Position numbers and translations under genes: made by a program. This document shows, piece after piece, positions 6,670 through 13,849 of a DNA stretch of 16,310 nt. The stretch is from the NCBI GenBank assembly GCA_964478455.1, contig CAYZJD010000062.1, forward strand, positions 1-16,310, written 5' to 3'. The DNA is from CAYZJD01 sp964478455 (GTDB lineage: Bacteria; Acidobacteriota; Terriglobia; Bryobacterales; Bryobacteraceae). The number at the start of each line of letters is the position of its first letter. Position 1 is the stretch's first letter. Under the pieces are notes generated by a model that did no database searches, was not told the origin of the DNA, and was given only the letters and a program-made list of their open reading frames with translations.

Positions 6670-7629
6670 TTATTTCAGGTGCTGATCGAGACTCGGGCGG
6701 ATAATTCGTTGAATCCCGGGGTCGTCCAGATCGCGGACAGAGATGACTCTGGCGCTGAGGTCCATGCGCTTCGGCGGCTGCTTTCCGCGTAGCCGGTCCG
6801 CCAGCGTTCGGACCGCTTCGTAGCCGATGCGGAACGGGTCCTGAATCACCATGGCGTGGATCGTCCCGCCTTTGAGGTCTTCGATCATTGAGTCGCTGAA
6901 GTCGAAGGCGACGAACTTGACCTTGCCCGCCAGCCCTCTGGCTTTGAGCACCAGCGCGGCGCCGGAGGAGCTGGGCTCGGTGGAGGCGAAAAGGCCATCG
7001 AGGTCGGGGTGGGCGGTAAGGATGTTCTCGGCGGCGGCCATGGCCTTGGCACGGTCGGAGAGCCCGAACTGCCTGGCGACGACGCGGATCTGCGGGTATT
7101 CCCTGGCGACCACGTCATCGAACCCGCGCTCCCGCTCCATGGTGGAGTAGCTGCCGGGTGCGTGCATGACCACGGCCACCTTGCCGTGCCCGCCGAGGAG
7201 CCCGGCGAGGGTGCGCGCGCCGAGCTGGCCGGCCTCGTAATTGTTGGTGGCGACGAAGGTCATGTAATTGTCCGAGTCGAGCCCACTGTCGAAGATCGTG
7301 ACTGGAATCCCGGCGGCCACGGCCCGGTCCACGGCCTGGACGAGGGCTTTTCTCTCGGCGGCGGCCACGGCCAGGCCGTCGACGCGCCGGGCGATCATCG
7401 AGTCGACGATCTGAATCTGCCGGCTGTACTCGGTTTCGGTTGCCGGACCGTTCCAGAGCACCTCAACGCCGCAATCGCGGCCGGCGGCCATGGCGCCGCC
7501 CTGGACGGCGACCCAAAAGATGTGCGATGTGGCCTTTGGGATGACTGCAATGACCTTCTTACGGCCGCCCTTGCAAGCCGCAAGTGCAGCGGTGAGGGCC
7601 AGAAGCGCGGAAAGAGCGCGCCGCCTCAT
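6670..7629 (-). CDS. sugar-type periplasmic substrate-binding lipoprotein
   Basis: Exported ligand-binding protein of 319 residues in the RbsB/LacI-like periplasmic binding superfamily. The N-terminus is positively charged, then hydrophobic, and ends in the lipobox ALAAC with Cys19 as the lipidation site. The body has the expected two-lobe pattern: KVIAVIPKATSHIFW at the first strand, DGLAVAAAERKALVQAVDRA, GIPVTIFDSGLDSDN, DLDGLFASTEPSSSGAALVLKA and GTIHAMVIQDPFRIGYEAVRTL. These match ribose/xylose-type binding proteins. ATG overlaps the upstream SDR stop by four bases (ATGA). No permease or ATPase gene is nearby, so it may serve a transporter encoded elsewhere or act as a sensor component. 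The ligand is unknown. Confidence 0.92.
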   Translation of the reverse strand: MRRRALSALLALTAALAACKGGRKKVIAVIPKATSHIFWVAVQGGAMAAGRDCGVEVLWNGPATETEYSRQIQIVDSMIARRVDGLAVAAAERKALVQAVDRAVAAGIPVTIFDSGLDSDNYMTFVATNNYEAGQLGARTLAGLLGGHGKVAVVMHAPGSYSTMERERGFDDVVAREYPQIRVVARQFGLSDRAKAMAAAENILTAHPDLDGLFASTEPSSSGAALVLKARGLAGKVKFVAFDFSDSMIEDLKGGTIHAMVIQDPFRIGYEAVRTLADRLRGKQPPKRMDLSARVISVRDLDDPGIQRIIRPSLDQHLK

Positions 7630-8384
7630 TGCGCGGTCCAGCCGCCGTCAATGAGGATGTCGGTGCCCGTGATAAAGCCCGCCTCTTCAGAGCAGAGGTA
7701 GACAGCAAGCTGGCCGACCTCCTCCACCTTGCCCCATCGCCCCAGCGGAATCCGCGAGATGAACTGCTGGTTGAGTTCCGGATCCTGCATCAGGACGGTG
7801 TTCATCTCGGTGGCGAACGGTCCCGGGCTGATGCCGTTGACGGTGATGCCGTCGGGGGCAAGCTCGAGAGCCAGCGCGCGCGTCAATCCGAGCAGGCCCG
7901 TCTTGCTGGCCGAATAGGCCGTGCGGCCGGGGATGGAGACGTGGCTCATGATCGAGGTCACGTTGATGATGCGGCCGTAACCGCGTCCCTTCATGTGGGG
8001 CACGAAGGAACGGCACATGAGAAACACGCTCGTGAGGTTGGCGTCGATTACGCTGCGCCATTCCTCCAAGGTGAACTCGGTAATCTGCTTGCGAAGGTTG
8101 ATGCCAGCGTTGTTAATCAGGATGTGGAGGCAGCCGAAGCGGGCGAGGACGTCCCGCTCGAGTTGGAGGACCTGACGCTCGTCGGCAACATCGGCGCGGA
8201 AGACCTCCGCTTCAGCCCCGGCGGCGCGAGCGGTGGACGCCGTTTCCCGCAGCTTCTCGAGGTCGCGGGCCACAAGCGCCAGACGCGCACCGGCGCCTCC
8301 GAGGGCCAGCGCCATGGCCTTCCCGAGACCGCGGCTCGCGCCGGTGATGAGGGCCACGCGGCCCTCCAGCTTCTGGCTGCTCAT
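7626..8384 (-). CDS. short-chain dehydrogenase/reductase (SDR)
   Basis: Classical SDR of 252 residues using NAD(P)(H) to interconvert an alcohol and a ketone. The Rossmann glycine motif TGASRGLG is at 14-21, NNAG at 91-94, and the catalytic set is Asn116, Ser144, Tyr157 and Lys161 (TSIM ... YSASK). The PGPFATEM segment and C-terminal GGWTAQ are also typical. The sequence style is that of gluconate 5-dehydrogenase, glucose 1-dehydrogenase and 3-oxoacyl-ACP reductase homologues, and these cannot be separated by eye. Being sandwiched with a binding lipoprotein and an Ldh2 dehydrogenase suggests carbohydrate or hydroxy-acid oxidation rather than fatty acid synthesis. Both ends overlap neighbours as ATGA, so it lies in a tightly coupled operon. 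Confidence 0.94.
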   Translation of the reverse strand: MSSQKLEGRVALITGASRGLGKAMALALGGAGARLALVARDLEKLRETASTARAAGAEAEVFRADVADERQVLQLERDVLARFGCLHILINNAGINLRKQITEFTLEEWRSVIDANLTSVFLMCRSFVPHMKGRGYGRIINVTSIMSHVSIPGRTAYSASKTGLLGLTRALALELAPDGITVNGISPGPFATEMNTVLMQDPELNQQFISRIPLGRWGKVEEVGQLAVYLCSEEAGFITGTDILIDGGWTAQ

Positions 8385-8836
8385 CCGCGCTTGCCCTTGG
8401 AGGCGTCGGAGGCGGCCTTCAGGATCATGGAAGCCACCTCCAACGGCTCATCCACGTTTCGCATGGTGAGCAGGCTCGTTTCCCCGGCGGTCTCGATCGA
8501 GAGATCGCCGGTGCCGAGCAGACGCTGGGCCAGAGTCTGATCCACACGCACGTCCTGAATCTTGGAGATCTGCAAGTGCCGGATGGAACGGCTGAACACG
8601 CCGGTCTCGTACTTCAGCTTGCCTTCGTCGAGGGTCATCTTGATGAAGTGGCGCCGGACGTGACGGCGGATCGGAATGATCAGCAGGATCACCGGCACCA
8701 GCGGGATCCAGGAGGGCAGGTTCTGCATCTTCTCCGAGTTCGCCCACAGCATGACCCAGAGGAAGATGATCAGGAAAACCAAGGTGTAGCCTGCTCGAAT
8801 CAGCTTCATGCTGGGACGAACGACGGCTTGAGGCAT
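8381..8836 (-). CDS. bacterial PH-domain (YdbT/bPH2-like) membrane protein
   Basis: 151-residue protein with two hydrophobic segments (about 14-31 and 42-57) followed by a compact bacterial pleckstrin-homology-like domain. The domain contains KLKYETGVFSRSIRHLQIS, KIQDVRVDQTLAQRLLGTGD and LSIETAG, the recognisable strand pattern of bPH2 (YdbS/YdbT) domains. The role of these proteins is mostly unknown; they are thought to work at the membrane. ATG at 8836 is preferred because GGAG lies about eight bases upstream. The longer frame to 8935 encodes no conserved material and would run through the promoter. The stop overlaps the SDR start, making this the first gene of the coupled block. Whether it is functionally tied to the metabolic genes is unclear. 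Confidence 0.87.
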   Translation of the reverse strand: MPQAVVRPSMKLIRAGYTLVFLIIFLWVMLWANSEKMQNLPSWIPLVPVILLIIPIRRHVRRHFIKMTLDEGKLKYETGVFSRSIRHLQISKIQDVRVDQTLAQRLLGTGDLSIETAGETSLLTMRNVDEPLEVASMILKAASDASKGKRG

Positions 8837-8857
8837 CTGGGGGTCTCCAACCCGGCT

Positions 8858-8863
8858 ATTGTA
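8858..8863 (-). promoter_or_regulatory. possible -10 element of the PH/SDR/binding-protein/Ldh2 operon
   Basis: Minus-strand TACAAT within TGTACAATAG sits 22 bases before the PH-domain gene start. It is the same hexamer as before GH3. The -35 region is not recognisable. Confidence 0.35.
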
Positions 8864-8916
8864 CAGCCTCGTGGGCCGGACGTTCGGGAAGGGCCTCCTT
8901 CCGCCGGCGACCGAGG

Positions 8917-8937
8917 ACAAGGCACAAGGCGCCAAGG
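8917..8937. repeat. short purine-rich degenerate tandem repeat
   Basis: acaaggcacaaggcgccaagg reads as three imperfect 7-bp-like units sharing 'caagg'. It lies in the gap between divergent genes and resembles in style the tract at 1080-1104. No function is evident. Confidence 0.4.
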
Positions 8938-9046
8938 GGTAAGAAGGCCGCGACAGTGGTGCTCCACGGAAGGCAACCTGGTGTACACTGTTCCCGAGCT
9001 GGGAGCCAGAGGGGAGGTTCCGGCTAAATCAGAAATAGGGGGCTGT

Positions 9047-9667
9047 ATGTCAATGAAGAGCACCACACGCCTCGTTTCAGCCTTGATCACGGCCGGCATT
9101 TCGTTCGTGGTTCTGGCACAGAGGCCTACGATGGGCGGCAAGACTGCTGAGGATGCCAAGGCGATGGCGGCGAAGCTGAAGGCTGCTGCCGCCCGCCCCG
9201 GGGACGACAAGCTCACCTGCGAGCAGATCCACGGCGAACTGAACGCCCTGGCCATGGGTATGGGGCCCGCAGCAGACAGGGCGGGCGCGGCGGCGGAGAA
9301 AGTCCTCAAGAAGCAGGAAGAGGAAACCGCAAAAGCCCAGGCCGAGTATGCCGCAAAGATGGCGGCGGCGAATGCCGACGCAGCCAAGAGCTCGGCCCTG
9401 GAGATGATGAACCCGGTGGCTGCCCAGGCCGAGAAAAGGCGTGCCATGGCGCTTGCCGAGAAGGAACGTCTGGAAGCGGCGCGCCGCGCCCGGGAGGCTG
9501 CGCCAATGTACGAGGAAGTAATAGCGGCAACTACTTCTCTCTTCGATGCCGGCCCGGGCGGTGGTGGGATGGCCCGGATGATGGAGCTGATGAAGCTTTC
9601 GAAACAGAAGAATTGCCGGCCGCTCGAGGGCAAGGAACCGCCGGACGATCTAGAGGAAGACAAATGA
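9047..9667 (+). CDS. secreted alanine-rich coiled-coil protein of unknown function
   Basis: 206 residues. The first 24 form a signal peptide (RLVSALITAGISFVVLAQ), so the protein is exported, probably to the periplasm. The middle (about 75-155) is rich in Ala, Lys, Glu and Arg with a heptad-like pattern, predicting a long helix or coiled coil. The C-terminal third has a glycine run (170-174), a methionine-rich patch and an acidic tail. Only two cysteines are present, Cys58 and Cys190, and they could form a disulfide. The start at 9047 follows a G-run (aggggg) at normal spacing. The longer open frame upstream to 8576 overlaps the PH gene and lacks coding character. Family not recognised. The segment R-x-x-DD-x-L-x-C at 50-58 is shared with the next gene, 17 bases downstream. 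Confidence 0.75.
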   Translation: MSMKSTTRLVSALITAGISFVVLAQRPTMGGKTAEDAKAMAAKLKAAAARPGDDKLTCEQIHGELNALAMGMGPAADRAGAAAEKVLKKQEEETAKAQAEYAAKMAAANADAAKSSALEMMNPVAAQAEKRRAMALAEKERLEAARRAREAAPMYEEVIAATTSLFDAGPGGGGMARMMELMKLSKQKNCRPLEGKEPPDDLEEDK

Positions 9668-9684
9668 AACGCTGAGGTGCGTTC

Positions 9685-10350
9685 GTGTCCGAGACGTGTC
9701 GAATCCTTCTGAGGACATCCTGCGCCTCCCTGTTGGCGCTGGTCACACTCACAATTGCCGGGCTTGCCCAAGAGCCGGGGACGACCGCGAAGGAAGCCGA
9801 GGGCGCCATGAAGTGTGAGGGGATCCCGGCCCGCGCCAGCGATGACGCTCTGGAATGCGGCGAGATCCTGGCCGACCTGCGGGAAATCGAGGCGGCCCTG
9901 AGCAGCCCAACGGGGCCGGCTCCAGAAACGCTGAAGAGAATCCATCACAAGAACCTTTGCCGAGGCGGGAGGCGGGATGCGGCGCTCGGGGACTATTTCA
10001 AGGCCCTGGACGAGCTGAACCGGGTGAACGAAGATGCCCGGCGCGAGGGCGAGCGCAGGGACGCCGAGATCAAGGCCTTGCAGCGGACCGTGGACGCGAT
10101 CTGCGCCGCGGAGATGGGAGCTGCGGTCGCGACAATGCGGCAGCCGACACCGGGCGGCCCATGCGCCAAAGCGATGATGGCGGTGCAGGCGGCGATCAAG
10201 GCCGCGATGGCCGCAGAGAAGAAGAAGGATCCCGGCATCGAGCGAGCTGTCGGGCAAGTGGACGCCGCCGCGATGAAATTGCAGGAGGCCTGGGAGGCAC
10301 GCAGGGGGAGGCTGGAGCAATTGTCCACCAGCAAGGGTTGCCCGCGCTGA
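9685..10350 (+). CDS. secreted helical cysteine-containing protein, probable paralogue of preceding gene
   Basis: 221 residues starting at GTG with GAGGTG five bases upstream. Residues 8-29 form a signal peptide (SLLALVTLTIAGLAQ). The mature part is mostly helical and charged, with cysteines at 44, 58, 92, 140, 160 and 219. An even number of them suggests disulfides in an oxidising compartment. Residues 50-58 (RASDDALEC) match the preceding protein at the same numbering (RPGDDKLTC), each followed by a helix beginning with E-x-I or G-E-I. Both proteins also have a cysteine close to the C-terminus after a lysine-rich helix. Function unknown; no domain recognised. The short 17-base gap suggests co-transcription. 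It is convergent with the amidohydrolase gene 34 bases on. Confidence 0.77.
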   Translation: MSETCRILLRTSCASLLALVTLTIAGLAQEPGTTAKEAEGAMKCEGIPARASDDALECGEILADLREIEAALSSPTGPAPETLKRIHHKNLCRGGRRDAALGDYFKALDELNRVNEDARREGERRDAEIKALQRTVDAICAAEMGAAVATMRQPTPGGPCAKAMMAVQAAIKAAMAAEKKKDPGIERAVGQVDAAAMKLQEAWEARRGRLEQLSTSKGCPR

Positions 10351-10375
10351 CTCGGCTGGGCAGCGACTGCGAACA

Positions 10376-10387
10376 GATGACAGGCTA
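10376..10387 (+). repeat. half-site of the GATGACAGGCTA repeat
   Basis: This 12-mer occurs again, inverted, at 12285-12296, and its last ten bases recur at 12229-12238. It lies between two converging gene ends and supplies the TAG stop codon of the amidohydrolase gene. Confidence 0.4.
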
Positions 10388-11461
10388 TTTCGGGAACCCG
10401 GCCTGGTCAATGCCGGGAATCACGCGCAGGGCGTTCTTGTAGTACAGCTTCTTCAAGACTTCGTCAGGCAGGTCAAGGCCGTACATCTTCCAGAAGGCAT
10501 GGCGCCGACGGTAGTAGTCGAAGTACTCGTCGGCGGTCTCGAGCACGCGGAAGTAGGCGTGGTACTCGGACGGCTGCCATGAATCCTTGCCGAACATCAC
10601 CCGGTCCTGGTAGCGGATGAACCATTCGCGGGCCGTGCGTGGCTGGCGGCCGAGTTCGGCAAGGACTGCGCCGATCTCGGTGTGAACGTTGGGCAGCCGG
10701 TCCATGAGGCGTCCGAGTTCAGCAAGGTTGCCGCCGAGCCAGCCGAGATGCGCGGCGATGAAGGTGGTTTTCGGGTGGCGGGCAAAGAGGTTGTGCTGCT
10801 CGGCCAGGATGGTTTCCCAAGGCGGATAGCGGTCGGCAGGACGGGCGCGGGACGGGATCTCCTTGAGTTCGAGCCAGCGCTCGTTGAAGCGGTCGACTGG
10901 GTCCCAGAACGGCTTCGGATCGGCGGAATGGATGAGCACCGGGATGCCGAGGCGGGCGCAGGTCTCCCACACGGGGTCGAAGCGGGGGTCGTCAATGTGT
11001 ACGCGCGCGCCGCGCGAGTCGGTCAAATCCATTCCGAAGTTCTTGTAGATCTTTAAGCCCTGCGCCCCGTTGCGCACGTCGGCTTCAAGCTGGGCAGCGG
11101 CGCGCCTGCCGTAGCCTGGGTCGTCGAGCCCTGAGGTATCGAGGTTAGCGAATACGGCAAACCGGTTCCGGTGGCGGCTTTTCGTGGCGGCCACCGTCCG
11201 CTGAAGCCGCTCGCCGTAGCCGCCGCTGAGGTTGACCATCACCCGCATGTTGAGTGAATCCATGTCGCGGAGAAGCGCCTCCAGCCGCTCCGGCGACATC
11301 TCGCCCCGCTGGTGGTTGTGAACGTCAATGAACGGGTACTTCGCGCGGGTGAGGATGTGCTGCGGGACAACCAGCGTGGACCTGGGGTCGTACTCCTCGA
11401 TCGCCATGGTCTGCGCGAAGAGGCAGAGAGGCACGCAGAGGACGAAAGAAGCAGCTCTCAT
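10385..11461 (-). CDS. exported metal-dependent amidohydrolase (amidohydrolase 2 family)
   Basis: 358 residues. The short hydrophobic N-terminus (RAASFVLCVPLCLFAQ) predicts export. The rest is a TIM-barrel metal hydrolase of the amidohydrolase-2 / 2-pyrone-4,6-dicarboxylate hydrolase-like group. Metal-site candidates, in order, are Asp46-x-His48-x-His50 (FIDVHNH), a lysine at 137 or 140 (LKIYKNFG), His178 (PVLIHSAD), His238 (FIAAHLGW) and Asp293 (MFGKDSW). The late segment YRRRHAFWKMYGLDLPDEVLKKLYYKNALRV is the usual C-terminal helix block of this family. Hydrolase or decarboxylase activity is possible; substrate unknown. ATG at 11461 lacks a strong Shine-Dalgarno (CGGAAG eleven bases away). 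Only 28 bases separate it from plsC, so it may be the last gene of folC-plsC transcription. Confidence 0.9.
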   Translation of the reverse strand: MRAASFVLCVPLCLFAQTMAIEEYDPRSTLVVPQHILTRAKYPFIDVHNHQRGEMSPERLEALLRDMDSLNMRVMVNLSGGYGERLQRTVAATKSRHRNRFAVFANLDTSGLDDPGYGRRAAAQLEADVRNGAQGLKIYKNFGMDLTDSRGARVHIDDPRFDPVWETCARLGIPVLIHSADPKPFWDPVDRFNERWLELKEIPSRARPADRYPPWETILAEQHNLFARHPKTTFIAAHLGWLGGNLAELGRLMDRLPNVHTEIGAVLAELGRQPRTAREWFIRYQDRVMFGKDSWQPSEYHAYFRVLETADEYFDYYRRRHAFWKMYGLDLPDEVLKKLYYKNALRVIPGIDQAGFPK

Positions 11462-11489
11462 GAGAGGGTAATCTTCCGAGTATAGGTGC

Positions 11490-12218
11490 TTAGGCAGCGG
11501 ACTGCACGGGCGCGCTCAGCAGGTCGAGGATGCGATCGCGCACTTGCTGTGTGAGCCGCCCGCGATCGTGCAACGTCAGGCCGGCCGTCGGGATGGGATC
11601 GCCGACGCGCAAGCTGACCCGACCGGGACGCACGAGAATCGATCCTGATGGCAGAACCTTGCCGCTCCCCTGGATGGCGACGGGGAGGACCGGCGCGGCG
11701 GCCTTGATGGCGATGTAAGCGGCGCCTTCCTTGAACTCCTGAAGCTCACCCTTCGAACGAGTGCCCTCGGGGAAGACGAGAGCCGAGATGCCGCGCTCGC
11801 GGATGGCGCGGGCGGCCTCCGTCATTGCCCTGGCGGATCCGCGGGCATCGCCGCGGGGGATAGGGATATGGCCGGCCCGGCTCAAGTGGTATCCGATGAA
11901 CGGCACCTTGAAGAGACTCACCTTGGCGAGAAACCGGAATTGCAGCGGCAGGTAGGCCAGCAGCAGCGGCGTGTCCATCAGGCTGACGTGATTGGAGACG
12001 ACCACGTAGCCGGCATCCGGCAGGATGTTCTCAATGCCTTCCGCGCGTACGCGGACGCCACTCACGGCCAGCACCATGCGCGACCAAAGGCGCGCGATCT
12101 TGTGAGGGACGCGCCCGGTGGAGTCGAACAGGGTGGCGATGAGCGACAACGTGCCCATGAGGACGGTGGAGAGCAGGATGAGGGGGTCGATGAGAAGGTA
12201 CGCGCGCAGCGCAGCCAT
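11490..12218 (-). CDS. plsC: 1-acyl-sn-glycerol-3-phosphate acyltransferase
   Basis: Membrane-associated enzyme that adds the second acyl chain to lysophosphatidic acid to make phosphatidic acid in phospholipid synthesis. 242 residues, normal length. A hydrophobic N-terminal anchor covers about 5-30. Acyltransferase motif I is SNHVSLMD with catalytic His77 and Asp82. Motif II is around RFLAKVSLFKVPFIG, followed by the GHIPIPRG segment. Motif III is FPEGTRS (149-155), and motif IV is APVLPVAIQG (175-184). All key residues are present. No clear Shine-Dalgarno lies before ATG 12218; the region just upstream is a long inverted repeat. It follows folC on the same strand at a 41-base distance. Confidence 0.93.
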   Translation of the reverse strand: MAALRAYLLIDPLILLSTVLMGTLSLIATLFDSTGRVPHKIARLWSRMVLAVSGVRVRAEGIENILPDAGYVVVSNHVSLMDTPLLLAYLPLQFRFLAKVSLFKVPFIGYHLSRAGHIPIPRGDARGSARAMTEAARAIRERGISALVFPEGTRSKGELQEFKEGAAYIAIKAAAPVLPVAIQGSGKVLPSGSILVRPGRVSLRVGDPIPTAGLTLHDRGRLTQQVRDRILDLLSAPVQSAA

Positions 12219-12228
12219 GGAAAACCGG

Positions 12229-12294
12229 TGACAGGCTACGCAATCCCCGATTTGAGCCGTTACGCGAATTCGGGGATTGCGTAGTAGCCTGTCA
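12229..12294. repeat. long imperfect inverted repeat between folC and plsC
   Basis: The left arm (12229-12250) and right arm (12270-12294) pair as tgacaggctac-gcaatccccga against the complement of the other arm. All 22 bases of the shorter arm match, and the longer arm has one extra triplet (TAC). The 19-base spacer contains the folC stop codon. The structure could act as an RNA hairpin regulating plsC translation or as a transcription attenuator, and it may be a small palindromic mobile element. The arms share their core with the half-site at 10376. Confidence 0.75.
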
Positions 12295-13564
12295 TCGATT
12301 TTACTAGGGTGCGGGCTTCGGCGACGAGAAACAAGGAGCCGGTGACGAAGACGACGTCCTCTGGGCCAGCTTCGCGGCGGACGAGGGCGAAGGCTTCCGG
12401 GAGGGTGTTGGCGGTGTGGATCGATGGGTGGTCGATGAGCGCGCGCATGGCCTCGGGCCGCAGGGCGCGCGACTGGCTGGGCGCTGTGAGGACGAACTCG
12501 TGCGCGTGCGGGCCCACTATGCCTGTCATCTCCGCAATCGCCTTGTCCCGCATGGCCCCGTAGATCAGCCAGACGCGCCGGCCGTTGTAGAAGCGCTCGA
12601 TGTGGGCCGCCAGGGCGCGGGCGCCGGCGGGGTTGTGCGCGCCGTCGAGGATGATGTCGGGGCGCTCCGCTACAAGTTCCAGGCGGCCGGGCCAGCGCGC
12701 TTGGCGAAGCCCCTCCTCGATGGCCTGCGCCTGAATGCCGAGGGCATGGAGCGCCGCGATAGCCGTCAGCGCGTTAGCCACCTGGTGTTCACCGGCGAGC
12801 GGGCACTCGATGCGGAGGGTCAGCGGGCCGTCTGCCAGGAAACGGCTCCCGCGGGTGTAGAGTTCCAGTTCGCTCGCGCGCCATCCAGCCGAGCGGAACA
12901 CCGGCGCGCCGGCTTCAGCGGCGCGCATCTCGAGGAACGCCTCGACGTCCGGCCGCTGGGCCGCGACGACCACCGGCACCCCGCGCTTGAGAATGCCCGC
13001 CTTCTCGGCCGCGATCGATTCGAGGCTCTTGCCGAGGAAGGTCTCGTGGTCATAATCCACCGGGGTGATGACGCAGAGAACCGGCAAGACAACATTGGTT
13101 GCGTCGAGGCGCCCTCCCAGACCCACTTCGAGCACGGCTGTGTCAACCTGGAGGTCGCGGAAGAGCAGGAACGCCATCGCGGTGACGGTTTCGAAATAGG
13201 TGGGATGGAGGTCCAGTTCGCCGTGGGCCAGCATGCCTTCGGCAGCCGCGTGGACACGGTCGAAGGCGCCGGCAAACAGGTCGGCGCCGACGGGACGGCC
13301 GTCGATGCGGATCCGCTCGGTGGGCTCGGAAAGGTGGGGAGAGGTGAAGAGGCCGGTGCGCAGGCCCGCCGCGCGCAAGCCCGACTCGATCATGGCGCAG
13401 ACCGAGCCCTTGCCGTTGGTGCCGGCCACGTGGACGAAACCGGCGGAGCGGTGCGGGTTGCCGAGGCGTTCGAGAAGGGCCGAGACCCGCTCGAGGCCGA
13501 GCTTGGCCGTCTTAATCTCGTTGCCGAGCGCGTAAAGGAAACGCACGGACTCGGGGTAGTTCAT
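12260..13564 (-). CDS. folC: bifunctional folylpolyglutamate synthase / dihydrofolate synthase
   Basis: Cytoplasmic Mur-ligase-type enzyme that ligates glutamate to dihydropteroate and to reduced folates, using ATP. 434 residues from ATG 13564; a GTG two codons earlier is an alternative and neither has a strong Shine-Dalgarno. Motifs: P-loop HVAGTNGKGS (about 46-54), FTSPHL (73-78), VDYDHETFLG for the Mg/ATP site, AEKAGILK with the lysine (about 188) expected to be carbamylated, ILDGAHNP (305-312) linking to the C-terminal domain, and VFVTGSLFLVAEAR near the end. The final twelve or so residues (MTGYYAIPEFA) extend past the usual family end and are encoded by an inverted repeat, suggesting the repeat replaced the original stop. 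Confidence 0.95.
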   Translation of the reverse strand: MNYPESVRFLYALGNEIKTAKLGLERVSALLERLGNPHRSAGFVHVAGTNGKGSVCAMIESGLRAAGLRTGLFTSPHLSEPTERIRIDGRPVGADLFAGAFDRVHAAAEGMLAHGELDLHPTYFETVTAMAFLLFRDLQVDTAVLEVGLGGRLDATNVVLPVLCVITPVDYDHETFLGKSLESIAAEKAGILKRGVPVVVAAQRPDVEAFLEMRAAEAGAPVFRSAGWRASELELYTRGSRFLADGPLTLRIECPLAGEHQVANALTAIAALHALGIQAQAIEEGLRQARWPGRLELVAERPDIILDGAHNPAGARALAAHIERFYNGRRVWLIYGAMRDKAIAEMTGIVGPHAHEFVLTAPSQSRALRPEAMRALIDHPSIHTANTLPEAFALVRREAGPEDVVFVTGSLFLVAEARTLVKSMTGYYAIPEFA

Positions 13565-13665
13565 TGGCACTGTTACCGAACAGCGGCGGAGGGCGATCCT
13601 CGCGGCTGACGCTCATGATACACTCGCTCGTAAGGTGGCGGCAATACGCCACCGGGGGAGGCGGC

Positions 13666-13836
13666 ATGCGACCAACGTCGCGGATTGAATCCCTGAGCTA
13701 CGGCACCGTGTACATCACCGGGTGCATCGTAGCCGCCTTCATGTCGTTATCGGCGGGCAGCGCGATTCAACAGTTTGTTTTTCACACGGCGTGCTCCTGG
13801 GGTTACGTGATTTATCGGGTGCTCAACTACCAGTAG
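13666..13836 (+). CDS. small (56-residue) hypothetical membrane protein
   Basis: A 56-residue frame from ATG 13666, chosen because GGGGGAGG lies five to six bases upstream. One or two hydrophobic stretches are visible: about 14-31 (VYITGCIVAAFMSLSAGS) and a weaker aromatic one at 34-53 (QQFVFHTACSWGYVIYRVL). Two cysteines (19, 42) are present. The frame extends upstream to 13564 without an obvious start and would overlap the divergent folC start, so that extension is dismissed. Base composition is less GC-rich than the neighbours. Family not recognised. It ends 13 bases before the serine hydrolase gene and may be co-transcribed. Confidence 0.65.
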   Translation: MRPTSRIESLSYGTVYITGCIVAAFMSLSAGSAIQQFVFHTACSWGYVIYRVLNYQ

Positions 13837-13849
13837 GCGCGGCGGCACG

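Noticed and set aside
7629..8540. A 303-codon plus-strand frame opposite the SDR gene
   Set aside because: The SDR has all catalytic residues and coupled neighbours on the minus strand; this frame is a compositional shadow.
8806..10410. A 534-codon minus-strand open frame covering the two secreted-protein genes
   Set aside because: Low-complexity Ser/Ala/Pro/Arg-rich translation with no recognisable domain. The opposite strand has two frames with signal peptides, ribosome sites and a shared motif. Long antisense frames are expected in GC-rich DNA.
12416..13609. A 397-codon plus-strand frame opposite folC
   Set aside because: FolC motifs are intact on the minus strand along the whole region; the plus translation shows no known motif.
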